Positions 1 through 7,215 of a stretch of 10,118 bases of DNA are shown piece by piece. The notes under the pieces were generated by a model. It saw only the letters and a program-made list of their open reading frames with translations. It did not search any database and was not told the DNA's origin. Positions within the stretch are counted from its first letter, which is position 1. Each line of letters begins with the position of its first letter. A program made the position numbers and the translations under genes. Origin of the DNA: Fidelibacterota bacterium (lineage in GTDB: Bacteria; Fidelibacterota; Fidelibacteria; Fidelibacterales; Fidelibacteraceae); assembly GCA_030596185.1 (NCBI GenBank), contig JAUVKP010000010.1, positions 1 through 10,118 on the forward strand, in the 5' to 3' direction.

Positions 1-45
1 GGTATGAGATAAGTCGTCATCGTTTGTTGTTCATGTGTTATTTTA

Positions 46-67
46 TACAACATGCGCAAATGTTATA
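46..67. promoter_or_regulatory. Imperfect inverted repeat upstream of the DUF1460 gene, possible operator
   Basis: Arms TACAACAT (46-53) and ATGTTATA (60-67) are complementary at seven of eight positions across a 6-base spacer (GCGCAA). Size and symmetry fit a site for a dimeric helix-turn-helix protein, but no regulator can be named. A weak promoter-like pair lies downstream (TTGCTT at 98-103 and TATTAA at 122-127, spacer 18). Such patterns are common in AT-rich DNA, so this is only a candidate. Confidence 0.2.
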
Positions 68-178
68 AAAATGTGCACTCAATTACAATACATTTCGTTG
101 CTTTGTGTTTTAAGTCAATCGTATTAAATACTTCCTGAAAAAGGAAATACTTTGTATCTTCTAGCCAAATATACTAAT

Positions 179-183
179 GAGGT
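179..183 (+). promoter_or_regulatory. Ribosome binding site deciding the DUF1460 start
   Basis: GAGGT sits 4 bases before ATG 188. The frame stays open upstream to a TTG at 152, but that start has no comparable Shine-Dalgarno sequence at useful spacing. Starting at 188 also puts the lipoprotein signal peptide at the N-terminus. Confidence 0.6.
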
Positions 184-187
184 AAGC

Positions 188-1306
188 ATGTCACAAAAAC
201 TTCCACTGTTCATCTTAACACTAATACTGATCCTGTTCGCAGGGTGTAAAGCGCCCCTTCCGGAATTAAGTCCCGCCGACCAAGCTGCTGCAGATACTCT
301 CGACATACCCACCGAAGTTCTGCAAGCTTTGATCGCAAAACCCTTGTATGAATTCAATGAAGAAGATATCGATACTTATCTTCCCTATTTGCAATATACT
401 ATTCCGGATCTACGCGAACGCATGAAACATCTTGCTCGCAAGAACCTGGGACAACCTTACGAGATATATCTTCTTGGTGAATATCCTGTCGAGATATATG
501 ACCGTCAACCACTTTACATTTTGGATAAAAGCGATTGCGTTGTCTTCACCGAGCATATTCTTGCCATGGCGATGGGATATGACTGGCAAAGCTTTTTTAG
601 TATTTTGCAACGTATCCGCTATAAAGACGGCGTTGTCAGCTATATAAACCGTAACCATTACGGAGAATATGATTGGTTTAAAAATAATAGCTGGTTGGCT
701 GACGATATTACCAATGAATTGGGCGGGAAATATATTGAACTTGATACAAGCCATGTAAAAAAGGGCAAATTCTTTGCTCGACATGGTGTGCCCTATGATA
801 TGCCGGAAGATTCTTTGGAATGGAGTTATGTTCCCATGAAAGCCATGCCGCTTGTACTGAGTAAATTGCAGACAGGTGATCTCGTTGGTGTAGTTCGCGG
901 TTATAAACACAATAATTGGATCGGGCATTTTGGCATGGTCATAAAAGACGATGATGGAACGATTTATTTCCTGCATTCCACGCGACCCGCGGTTAAACAG
1001 CAGCTCTATCTGGATGTATTGGATAATGTCCAAGCGTCAAATATGGAAAAAGCCGGGCATAATGCGCCTATCGAGATCCGTAACGCAGAGATCAAGCTTT
1101 ATAACAAAGATCATAAAGATGATCCTAAACCTTATGAACCTGTAAAATATTATACATTGGGTTATCATTTTCTGCGAGTAAAAGAAGATCCGCTTTCTAC
1201 CATCATGAAAGAGGGACAGGAATTACGTTTACAAGTTTTGCCCATTTATTCTGATGCCAAAAAAACAAGTAAGCGGGATTCCGTACTACAGGGATTAAAA
1301 CCATAA
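188..1306 (+). CDS. DUF1460-family (NlpC/P60-type) N-acetylmuramoyl-L-alanine amidase-like lipoprotein
   Basis: The 372-residue product begins with a lipoprotein signal peptide: a hydrophobic stretch at 4-18 and lipobox FAGC, so Cys20 is the lipidated residue. Lys at +2 does not suggest inner-membrane retention. The body matches the DUF1460 pattern. Ser-Asp-Cys-Val-Val-Phe around Cys117 supplies the catalytic cysteine at the head of a helix. Residues 145-180 carry the Arg-Tyr-Lys, Asn-His-Tyr, Asp-Trp-Phe-x-Asn-Asn and Asp-Asp-Ile-Thr signature. Ile-Gly-His-Phe-Gly around His247 supplies the catalytic histidine, followed by Leu-His-Ser at 262-264. Characterised members of this NlpC/P60-fold family cleave the MurNAc-L-Ala bond of peptidoglycan fragments. 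The protein is probably anchored in the periplasm and processes muropeptides. The start at 188 rather than TTG 152 is set by the ribosome binding site and signal peptide. The AraC regulator follows after 10 bases, so the two genes are probably co-transcribed. Confidence 0.85.
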   Translation: MSQKLPLFILTLILILFAGCKAPLPELSPADQAAADTLDIPTEVLQALIAKPLYEFNEEDIDTYLPYLQYTIPDLRERMKHLARKNLGQPYEIYLLGEYPVEIYDRQPLYILDKSDCVVFTEHILAMAMGYDWQSFFSILQRIRYKDGVVSYINRNHYGEYDWFKNNSWLADDITNELGGKYIELDTSHVKKGKFFARHGVPYDMPEDSLEWSYVPMKAMPLVLSKLQTGDLVGVVRGYKHNNWIGHFGMVIKDDDGTIYFLHSTRPAVKQQLYLDVLDNVQASNMEKAGHNAPIEIRNAEIKLYNKDHKDDPKPYEPVKYYTLGYHFLRVKEDPLSTIMKEGQELRLQVLPIYSDAKKTSKRDSVLQGLKP

Positions 1307-1316
1307 CGAGGTTTCC

Positions 1317-2420
1317 ATGAGCGATTATACCGCATTGAACATTGCGGTGCTATCTATTGGCTTTGCACAATCCTTTTACGCGGGCATTATGCTTCTGCTA
1401 AAGAAAAACGCTCGCTTACCGGATCGCATTCTGACAGTCTGGCTTTTTGCTATTTCCGTGCAAATGATGATCTCACTGTTCAATACCAGGTTTACGATCA
1501 CTGCCTTCCCTATCTCTCCCTTCGTTTACGGACCCTTGTTATATATTTATGTTAGAACCCTTATTGACGATAAGCCACGACTCAGAAAATATTATATGCC
1601 ATGGATATTGCCGGTGATCGCTTTCGCAGTTCTTGCTCTTGTATATCGGAATCAACCTATTTTTATTTTTGATGAATACCTAAGTGATGCTCCGCTCCGT
1701 GGTGTTCGTTTTTCCTATGCTATTCTTCTAATGGTATCGATCATTGGGTATTCCATCATGACATTTATACAGCTGGGAAAACACAGAAAGAAGATCAAAG
1801 ACTTATATTCCCATACCTCTCAGAAGATCACTTTGGGCTGGGCTTTGTTCGTTTCAATTACATTTTTTGTTTTATATTTTGGACTTTTTGTCCTTGGTTT
1901 TACTCGGGTATTTGTCCAGAACTTTAATTTTGATCCCCTTTTGGTAGGAAATCTCATTCTGGTCTTTTATTCCTTTGCCTTCAGTATCTTCGGTTATCAG
2001 CAAGATCGTATCTATCCGGAGGAAATTCCGGTCGAAAAGCCCAAATACGAACGTTCAAGCCTTCGTCCGGAAAGCATGAAAAAATTGCAAGAAAAATTGC
2101 TTTTCCTTATGGAAGAGGAAAGATTATTTCGGGAACCGGAACTGAGTATTTTAGATGTTTCCCAACAATTGAAAACACCACGCCATCATGTCACACAAGT
2201 ACTGAATGAAAATTTGGGAAAAAATTTCTATACTTTTATCAACGAGTATCGGATCGAAGATGCCAAGAAACGTCTAGAAGATCCCAAAAACGATAATCTT
2301 ACTGTTCTGGCTATAGGCTATGACTCCGGGTTTAATTCAAAATCATCTTTTAACACTTTATTTAAGAAATATGTCGGTGTAACACCTTCAGTTTTTCGAA
2401 AAAATCGGGATTTAGAATAA
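1317..2420 (+). CDS. Membrane-embedded AraC-family transcriptional regulator (7 TM + C-terminal HTH)
   Basis: The 367-residue protein has two parts. Residues about 5-226 contain seven hydrophobic segments (roughly 5-28, 38-56, 64-82, 94-110, 131-151, 174-196, 208-226) separated by short charged loops. Residues about 255-365 form an AraC/XylS DNA-binding domain. Helix-turn-helix 1 is around 278-298 (Leu-Asp-Val-Ser-Gln-Gln-Leu, then His-His-Val-Thr-Gln-Val-Leu-Asn). Helix-turn-helix 2 ends in the family signature Gly-Tyr-Asp-Ser-Gly-Phe-x-Ser-x-Ser-Ser-Phe-Asn-x-x-Phe-Lys-Lys and Gly-Val-Thr-Pro-Ser-x-Phe-Arg (334-361). This architecture is frequent in Bacteroidota and relatives, where the TM part is assumed to sense a membrane or periplasmic signal while the HTH acts in the cytoplasm. 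The start is ATG 1317 with CGAGG at 1308-1312. It is 10 bases after the amidase and 148 bases before the envelope transport operon, its most obvious possible target. The ligand is unknown. Confidence 0.88.
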   Translation: MSDYTALNIAVLSIGFAQSFYAGIMLLLKKNARLPDRILTVWLFAISVQMMISLFNTRFTITAFPISPFVYGPLLYIYVRTLIDDKPRLRKYYMPWILPVIAFAVLALVYRNQPIFIFDEYLSDAPLRGVRFSYAILLMVSIIGYSIMTFIQLGKHRKKIKDLYSHTSQKITLGWALFVSITFFVLYFGLFVLGFTRVFVQNFNFDPLLVGNLILVFYSFAFSIFGYQQDRIYPEEIPVEKPKYERSSLRPESMKKLQEKLLFLMEEERLFREPELSILDVSQQLKTPRHHVTQVLNENLGKNFYTFINEYRIEDAKKRLEDPKNDNLTVLAIGYDSGFNSKSSFNTLFKKYVGVTPSVFRKNRDLE

Positions 2421-2503
2421 AATATTCTTAAAAACCTTCCCTATATCTTGCAATACCCTTTCAATGCAGTACTTACAAATAATCTAACATTAGGTGCAAA
2501 CCG

Positions 2504-2528
2504 CTGACATTGGGCGTTTTAGTATAAA
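2504..2528 (+). promoter_or_regulatory. Weak promoter-like elements before the envelope transport operon
   Basis: The 148-base gap between the AraC gene and the barrel gene holds CTGACA (2504-2509) and TATAAA (2523-2528). The spacing of 13 is too short for a standard sigma-70 promoter, while TATTAG (2528-2533) would give 18. A separate promoter is expected here because the gap is much larger than the others in the two plus-strand operons. The exact site cannot be fixed from sequence. Confidence 0.2.
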
Positions 2529-2568
2529 TATTAGCTTATTGTTGTCTTAACCTTATAAGGCAAGATGA

Positions 2569-3864
2569 ATGAAACGCGTATTATTACTTTGCTTAGTGAA
2601 TTTGCTGTTTGCTCAAGGACTTTTTGAGAGTGCGCAGCAAACATCTACAGATGCATATGAGCTTTCCGGTGATATTCGAAGTTCTATATACTTTGATGGT
2701 GAAAGTGATTCTTTATACTCAAAATTCATTAACTCACAAGCCAGCTTAAAGATTAAAGCAAAAAAAGGAAATATTGGATTTGCTTATGCGGATCTGCGCT
2801 TTACAAGTTTTAATTATTTTGATGAACATTTCATGAATATTGATCTTCGGGAAGCCTATGTTGATATTTCTTTGGGTGCCTTCAACACACGGCTTGGAAA
2901 ACAAATATTACCTTGGGGACGCGCAGATGTTTATAAATCGACAGATAATATTACCCCTCAGGATATGCGCTATATGTTCATAGATCCCGATGATATGCGA
3001 ATGGGAAATTTTCTGCTAAATTCCTCTCTCCAAATTGGAAGTAGCTTTAACATACAAGGGATCTGGATCCCCATATATTCACCCAACTTACTACCGATCT
3101 CCGTATTTGACATGCCGGAAAATGTCCAATATCGTGATATCATCATGCCGGATCGTGCATTTGAAAATGGTGGTGGAGCTGCTAAAATTGATTTGCGAAC
3201 ATCTGAATACGATGTGACCTTTTCTTACCTTAACGCCTATTCACTTCAACCCGGATTTGCATCGGAAATGCATATACTTTCCCCTACACAAATCACATTT
3301 GACTTTTTCCAACAAGCGTGGCGTCAGCAGGTTTTCGGTTTCGATGCGGCTGTTGCTTATAATGCCTGGAGTATTCGCTGTGAGGGTTCATATATGCTTC
3401 CGGAAGATGAAAATACTGCCTCCTATATTCCAAATCCTGAGGTCCAGTGGACTTTGGGAGTAGATCGCTCATGGAAAGCACTTAGTGTATTGTTTGAATA
3501 CAATTGGAAATTTGTTTTAGATTACAATGGTCTTGCTGAACCACTTGATCCACGTTTAATGATGGATTATCAATTGGCTCTTTACAATCGTTTATTTTTT
3601 CGTCAAACTAAAGAATTTACACACAATATCTTTGCTCGTATTGCAGTCAATCTATTTCATGAAACCTTCGAAGTTGAGATACCCTTTAGCTATAATCTAA
3701 ACACGGAAGAATATCTCATTGCAGCACACATGCATTTGGATTTAGCGGATGCCTTGAGATTATCGCTTGGAGTGAATATTTATCATGGAGATGATAACAC
3801 ACTCTTTGATTTTCTTAAACCTCTTTATAATGGCTGCTATTGCGAACTAAAAGTATCATTTTAA
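2569..3864 (+). CDS. Outer-membrane beta-barrel protein, DUF1302-like, partner of the RND exporter
   Basis: The 431-residue product starts with a signal peptide (Lys-Arg, hydrophobic 4-14, likely cleavage near Ala15-Gln16 or Gly17). The rest alternates polar and aromatic or hydrophobic residues as in transmembrane beta-strands. The last residue is Phe (Glu-Leu-Lys-Val-Ser-Phe), the usual Bam recognition end for barrels. Asp-Leu-Arg-Glu-Ala-Tyr-Val (92-98) and Leu-Gly-Lys-Gln-x-Leu-Pro-Trp-Gly-Arg-Ala-Asp (109-120), followed by Thr-Asp-Asn-Ile-Thr-Pro-Gln-Asp (125-132), closely resemble DUF1302-type barrels. Those are typically encoded beside MMPL/RND exporters and periplasmic partner proteins, as here. 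The likely role is an outer-membrane channel or acceptor for the exported hydrophobic substrate. ATG 2569 is preferred over ATG 2565 because AAGG (2557-2560) is well placed 8 bases upstream and the signal peptide begins there. The gene ends 11 bases before the RND start. Substrate unknown. Confidence 0.75.
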   Translation: MKRVLLLCLVNLLFAQGLFESAQQTSTDAYELSGDIRSSIYFDGESDSLYSKFINSQASLKIKAKKGNIGFAYADLRFTSFNYFDEHFMNIDLREAYVDISLGAFNTRLGKQILPWGRADVYKSTDNITPQDMRYMFIDPDDMRMGNFLLNSSLQIGSSFNIQGIWIPIYSPNLLPISVFDMPENVQYRDIIMPDRAFENGGGAAKIDLRTSEYDVTFSYLNAYSLQPGFASEMHILSPTQITFDFFQQAWRQQVFGFDAAVAYNAWSIRCEGSYMLPEDENTASYIPNPEVQWTLGVDRSWKALSVLFEYNWKFVLDYNGLAEPLDPRLMMDYQLALYNRLFFRQTKEFTHNIFARIAVNLFHETFEVEIPFSYNLNTEEYLIAAHMHLDLADALRLSLGVNIYHGDDNTLFDFLKPLYNGCYCELKVSF

Positions 3865-3865
3865 T

Positions 3866-3869
3866 GGAG
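3866..3869 (+). promoter_or_regulatory. Ribosome binding site deciding the RND exporter start
   Basis: GGAG lies 6 bases before ATG 3876, just after the barrel gene's stop codon. It rules out the two in-frame upstream options: TTG 3840, inside the barrel gene, and ATG 3864, which overlaps the barrel stop by one base and has no Shine-Dalgarno sequence. Confidence 0.7.
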
Positions 3870-3875
3870 AAATTT

Positions 3876-6149
3876 ATGCGTTCTGAACAGTTTATTATTA
3901 AATACCGACTCCCAATTATCATTGTTTTTATCCTCTTATCTCTAGGATTTGTTTTTGGATTACTGAAGTTGGAAATTGAACCGGATATCAACGATATGAT
4001 ATCACCGACCATGCCGTCACGAATACAAACAACAGAAATTGAATCAATTTTCGGGAATAATAATCTTATTATCGTTGTTTTGGAAACGGACGATGTTTTG
4101 AACCCGGAGACACTTGCGCGTGTAAAAAAACTAACCCGTGCCTTTCAGCGTAAAAGTGAAATTGAACGTGTTACATCACTTTATACGCTTAAACAGATAA
4201 AAAATGATGCTGGCTCAATGATAGTGGACCCTGCTATTAAGCGTATTCCTAAAACTCGCGAGGAACGGGAAATATTACGTGCAGATCTCCGAGCCAATAC
4301 ACTTATTTGCGGTATTGCCGTTTCAGATGATTTTACTAAGACAGCTATCTTGTTAACACCAAAGAGTGATACGGAACAAAGTAAATTAATTTTAGAAATC
4401 GAAACGATTCTTCATGAAAGCAAAGGATCGGAAACGATTTATATCGGTGGTTTGCCTATGATCAAAGCGACCATTGCCAATGATATTTACAAGGATATTG
4501 TTTACTTACTTCCTATTGGATTGCTATTAATGATAGGAATGCTTTATTTTTCATTCCGTCAGTTACGTGGTGTGATGCTTCCCTTAGGTGTGGTGCTAAT
4601 GTCGATTATTCTTTCATTTTCTCTCATGCCCTTGTTGGGATGGAAAATTACGATGATTACCATTTTATTGCCGGTTATGCTTATTGCAGTAGCAAACGAT
4701 TATGGAATTCATATGATCGCAAAATATAATGAACTGCTGGAAGAACATCCTCGGTGGACAAAAAAAGAACTCGCGATAAAAACCTTTAGCGACTTAAAAC
4801 GTCCAATTATCATTACCGGTGCAACAACTATTCTGGGGATTCTCGGACTTTTAATGCATATCATCGTGCATGCACGTCAATTGGGTGTTCTGGCATCCAT
4901 CGGTATCGCATGGGCTATTGCCTTAAGTCTGTTATTTATTCCTGCGTTTCTAAGCTATTTGCCAAAAAAAACACGCAAAAAAACAATCAGGAACGGGGAA
5001 CATCGGGATTTCTTCTTAGATCGCGTACTTCTTTCTTTAAGTAAAGGTATTATTCATCACTCCAGAAAAATTATTATTTTTTCTTTTATTGTTTCACTTT
5101 TATTTGCATTCGGAATTTTTGGTTTAAAAATTGATGGAAATATGGAAAATTTCTTCAAAGAAAAACATCCCGTTAAAATTAGTACATCTATTATTAATGA
5201 ACATTTCGGAGGTGCTCAGATCTTATCGGTTTTGTTCGAGGGAAATATAAAAGATCCCGACTTGCTTAAGCGTATGGAAACGTATCAAGACGAGTTGCTG
5301 AAAAATCCGAATATTGGCAATATTACTTCATTGGTAGATGTGGTAAAGGAAATTTCCAAAGGATTATATGATAATGGGGATTCACTTTATGATCAAATTC
5401 CACCCACGTCTCAAGCAGTTGCCCAATATCTTGAGCTGTATTACATGAATGGTGATCCGAGTGATTTTGAACAATTGGTCGATTTCGATTATCAACATGC
5501 CCAGATGATCGTTCGTATTAATAATAGCGATGGGTTTATCATTACAGAGATCGTAAATAACATTAAATATCTTGCTCGAAATGATCCAAGTGTAGCCTTA
5601 TTGGGAGGTGCTGCGCTCATTACTTCGGAAATGAATTTGGCCATTGTCAAAGGCCAGATCATCTCACTTGTTTTTGCGATTATTGCTATTGCTATTATGC
5701 TAATGATCGTTTTTCGTTCATTTTGGGCGGGGTTGTTTGCTTCATTACCGCTTCTGCTTGCCGAAGGTATTCTTTTTGGATTTATGGGTTATTTTCATAT
5801 TAGCCTCAATACGGCAACGGCTCTTCTTTCGTCTGTTTTGATTGGTGTTGGTGTTGATTATACTATTCATTTTTTATGGCGTTACCGGACTGAATATCAT
5901 AGTGGAAAAACGCCGGAAGAATCAGTTAGAAAAACACTGGCCGGATCGGGCAAGGGAATTGTATTTAATGCCTGGTCTGTTATTGTCGGATTTTTCGTTC
6001 TGATTTTTTCTGCATTTTTACCTATTCAATATTTTGGATATCTTGTTATGATTTCCATTTCTGTTTGTTTACTTGGCGCACTTGTTCTTATTCCGTCCAT
6101 GTGCCTTGTTTTTAAACCCAAATTTCTTGAACCAAAGGAGTCCTTATGA
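3876..6149 (+). CDS. MMPL/RND-superfamily exporter (12 TM)
   Basis: The 757-residue protein shows the duplicated RND plan: TM1 (9-30), a large periplasmic domain (about 31-206), TM2-6 (about 207-362), then TM7 (399-419), a second periplasmic domain (about 420-590) and TM8-12 (about 594-746). Both halves carry the TM4-type aspartate motif: Ala-Val-Ala-Asn-Asp-Tyr-Gly-Ile-His with Asp275, and Gly-Val-Gly-Val-Asp-Tyr-Thr-Ile-His with Asp661. In RND pumps the aspartates at this position take part in proton relay. Length and motifs fit the MMPL branch (mycobacterial MmpL, hopanoid transporter HpnN), which moves lipids and other hydrophobic molecules, rather than the roughly 1000-residue AcrB type. 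The pump should sit in the inner membrane, driven by proton motive force. The barrel gene upstream and the LolA-like gene overlapping its 3' end complete an envelope-spanning set. No separate membrane-fusion protein is encoded here. Substrate and direction of transport are inferred only. Confidence 0.9.
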   Translation: MRSEQFIIKYRLPIIIVFILLSLGFVFGLLKLEIEPDINDMISPTMPSRIQTTEIESIFGNNNLIIVVLETDDVLNPETLARVKKLTRAFQRKSEIERVTSLYTLKQIKNDAGSMIVDPAIKRIPKTREEREILRADLRANTLICGIAVSDDFTKTAILLTPKSDTEQSKLILEIETILHESKGSETIYIGGLPMIKATIANDIYKDIVYLLPIGLLLMIGMLYFSFRQLRGVMLPLGVVLMSIILSFSLMPLLGWKITMITILLPVMLIAVANDYGIHMIAKYNELLEEHPRWTKKELAIKTFSDLKRPIIITGATTILGILGLLMHIIVHARQLGVLASIGIAWAIALSLLFIPAFLSYLPKKTRKKTIRNGEHRDFFLDRVLLSLSKGIIHHSRKIIIFSFIVSLLFAFGIFGLKIDGNMENFFKEKHPVKISTSIINEHFGGAQILSVLFEGNIKDPDLLKRMETYQDELLKNPNIGNITSLVDVVKEISKGLYDNGDSLYDQIPPTSQAVAQYLELYYMNGDPSDFEQLVDFDYQHAQMIVRINNSDGFIITEIVNNIKYLARNDPSVALLGGAALITSEMNLAIVKGQIISLVFAIIAIAIMLMIVFRSFWAGLFASLPLLLAEGILFGFMGYFHISLNTATALLSSVLIGVGVDYTIHFLWRYRTEYHSGKTPEESVRKTLAGSGKGIVFNAWSVIVGFFVLIFSAFLPIQYFGYLVMISISVCLLGALVLIPSMCLVFKPKFLEPKESL

Positions 6150-6925
6150 AGAAAATTCATATTTTAATGATCAGTCTGCTGTTTGCGGGGATGTTATCAG
6201 CTCAAAGTGCTTTCAATATCATGCAAAATGCACGCGAAAAAACAAAATTGTCCGGTTTCGAAACTATTTCAACTTTGATCATTCGTGATGCAAAGCAGCG
6301 CGAACGTGTTCGCAAAACAGCCATGGCATCTAAAGGATATCCGGGAAACATAGAAAAACGAATTATCCGTTTTATAGAGCCGGCTGATGTCAAGGGTATG
6401 GGAATGCTTATTGTTGACAATGACGATCAAGATGATGATATGTGGGTGTATATTCCGGCAAATCGTCAATCACGTCGCATTGTTTCCAGTGAAAAAAGTA
6501 AATCTTTCATGGGATCTGAGTTCTCTAATGCAGATATGTCGGCACCTAATTTACACGATTTTCATTATCAGCTTCTGGTGGATGATATGATTAACAACCA
6601 AGTTTGCTGGAAAATTGAAATTCGTCCGATCAACACCAAAAAAGAAGATGAATACGGTTTTTTAAGAAAAATAACCTGGATAAATAAGGCTGATAACATG
6701 ATGATAAAATCTGAATATTATGATTTTGACAATGAACTTCATAAGACATTGAATGTTCTGGCTTACAAGGAAATGGACCCCATAAATCATAAATTCATTA
6801 TTACCAATATGAAGATCAATAATCTTCAGAACGGACGCAGTTCAGATATGATCATGAACCAGGTGCAACTTAATCAACAAGTACCTGATAAATATTTTAC
6901 TGTAGCTTATCTTGAAAGACCTTAA
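6146..6925 (+). CDS. LolA-like periplasmic outer-membrane lipoprotein-sorting protein
   Basis: The 259-residue product begins with a signal peptide (Met-Lys-Lys, hydrophobic 5-17, Ala-x-Ser-Ala at about 16-19), so the mature protein is periplasmic. The mature part fits the LolA-like fold family (PF17131/COG2834 type) associated with RND exporters. It has a strand-rich N-terminal half, Phe-Ile-Glu-Pro-Ala-Asp-Val-Lys-Gly-Met-Gly (76-86), Met-Trp-Val-Tyr-Ile-Pro-Ala (99-105) and Arg-Arg-Ile-x-Ser-Ser-Glu-Lys (110-117). Phe-Met-Gly-Ser-Glu-Phe-Ser-x-Ala-Asp-Met (121-131) is a strong hallmark of that group. The half-barrel fold in this family shields an acyl chain or lipid, so the protein probably carries the RND substrate across the periplasm to the barrel. 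AAGGAG (6135-6140) lies 5 bases before ATG 6146. The ATG overlaps the RND stop by 4 bases, which suggests translational coupling. It differs from housekeeping LolA in length and motifs. Confidence 0.85.
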   Translation: MKKIHILMISLLFAGMLSAQSAFNIMQNAREKTKLSGFETISTLIIRDAKQRERVRKTAMASKGYPGNIEKRIIRFIEPADVKGMGMLIVDNDDQDDDMWVYIPANRQSRRIVSSEKSKSFMGSEFSNADMSAPNLHDFHYQLLVDDMINNQVCWKIEIRPINTKKEDEYGFLRKITWINKADNMMIKSEYYDFDNELHKTLNVLAYKEMDPINHKFIITNMKINNLQNGRSSDMIMNQVQLNQQVPDKYFTVAYLERP

Positions 6926-6943
6926 GATTGAGAGTAAGAAAAT

Positions 6944-6964
6944 GCGGAGTTCGGGGTACGGAGT
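6944..6964. repeat. Three imperfect tandem copies of a 7-base unit
   Basis: Units GCGGAGT, TCGGGGT and ACGGAGT follow one another and share NCGGRGT. The run starts 19 bases after the LolA-like stop codon and leads into the interspersed repeat block. It is more G-rich than its surroundings. No coding function is seen. Confidence 0.5.
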
Positions 6965-6983
6965 ACACAAAAGAACGATAAGC

Positions 6984-7066
6984 TGTCATTCTGAACGCAG
7001 TGCCGTGCCCACCGACCTGTGCATCGTAGCTTCAGAAGCTCTACTGAGCGTAGGTTGGAAGAATCT
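6984..7066. repeat. Interspersed repeat unit 1 (GTCATTCTGAACG...GAAGAATCT type) with internal hairpin
   Basis: The unit opens with TGTCATTCTGAACGCAGTG (6984-7002) and closes with GAAGAATCT (7058-7066). Joined, these ends resemble a short intergenic repeat that I recall from many FCB and other genomes. The two halves are separated by about 55 bases that fold into their own imperfect hairpin: CCGACCT (7012-7018) pairs with AGGTTGG (7052-7058), one pair being G-U, and AGCTTC/GAAGCT sits near the tip. This looks like a palindromic insert inside the basic repeat. No open frame of note crosses it. Copy number in the genome cannot be judged from here. Confidence 0.55.
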
Positions 7067-7090
7067 ATTCATGATATAAAAAATCACTTT

Positions 7091-7142
7091 CGTCATCCTG
7101 AAACCCCGAAGCTTCGGGGGTGGACACCGGGGTTCAGGATCT
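7091..7142. repeat. Interspersed repeat unit 2 (CGTCATCCTGAA...TTCAGGATCT) containing a 16-base perfect palindrome
   Basis: The outer arms ATCCTGAAACCCC (7095-7107) and GGGGTTCAGGAT (7129-7140) are complementary apart from one bulged A. Between and overlapping them lies the perfect palindrome CCCCGAAGCTTCGGGG (7104-7119), so two alternative hairpins compete for the left CCCC. The start and end parallel unit 1 (GTCATYCTGAA at the left, RATCT at the right), so the two are probably diverged members of one repeat family placed 24 bases apart. Confidence 0.6.
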
Positions 7143-7186
7143 CTATGTAAATACGGTTCTAAAAAATATTGATAATCAAATTATCT

Positions 7187-7206
7187 GGGACGGTCGCGAC
7201 CGTCCC
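7187..7206. repeat. 20-base perfect GC-rich palindrome at the 3' end of the M28 gene
   Basis: GGGACGGTCGCGACCGTCCC is its own reverse complement and can form an 8-bp stem with a CGCG loop on either strand. It ends 9 bases from the stop codon of the minus-strand peptidase gene and lies between convergent genes, so it could stop or stabilise transcripts from both sides. No T-run follows it on either strand, so it is not a classical intrinsic terminator. Its form fits a REP-like intergenic palindrome. Confidence 0.6.
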
Positions 7207-7215
7207 CTACATGTG

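Noticed and set aside
132..146. TTCCT/AGGAA hairpin before the DUF1460 gene
   Set aside because: Only five pairs and no T-run. Expected by chance in A/T-rich DNA.
152..187. N-terminal extension of the DUF1460 gene from TTG 152
   Set aside because: It would place 12 polar residues before the lipoprotein signal peptide. GAGGT before ATG 188 gives a better start.
410..1033. 207-residue minus-strand open frame inside the DUF1460 gene
   Set aside because: It is fully antisense to a well-supported gene, has no recognisable motif and lacks the composition of a real protein. It is a shadow frame.
2414..2428. AGAATA-AAA-TATTCT hairpin at the end of the AraC gene
   Set aside because: The stem is short and AT-only apart from one G-C pair, overlaps the stop codon and has no T-run after it, so it does not qualify as a terminator.
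6926..7215. Possible insertion sequence or degraded gene in the repeat block
   Set aside because: No transposase fragment, long terminal inverted repeat or target duplication is visible. The block is made of short palindromic repeats.
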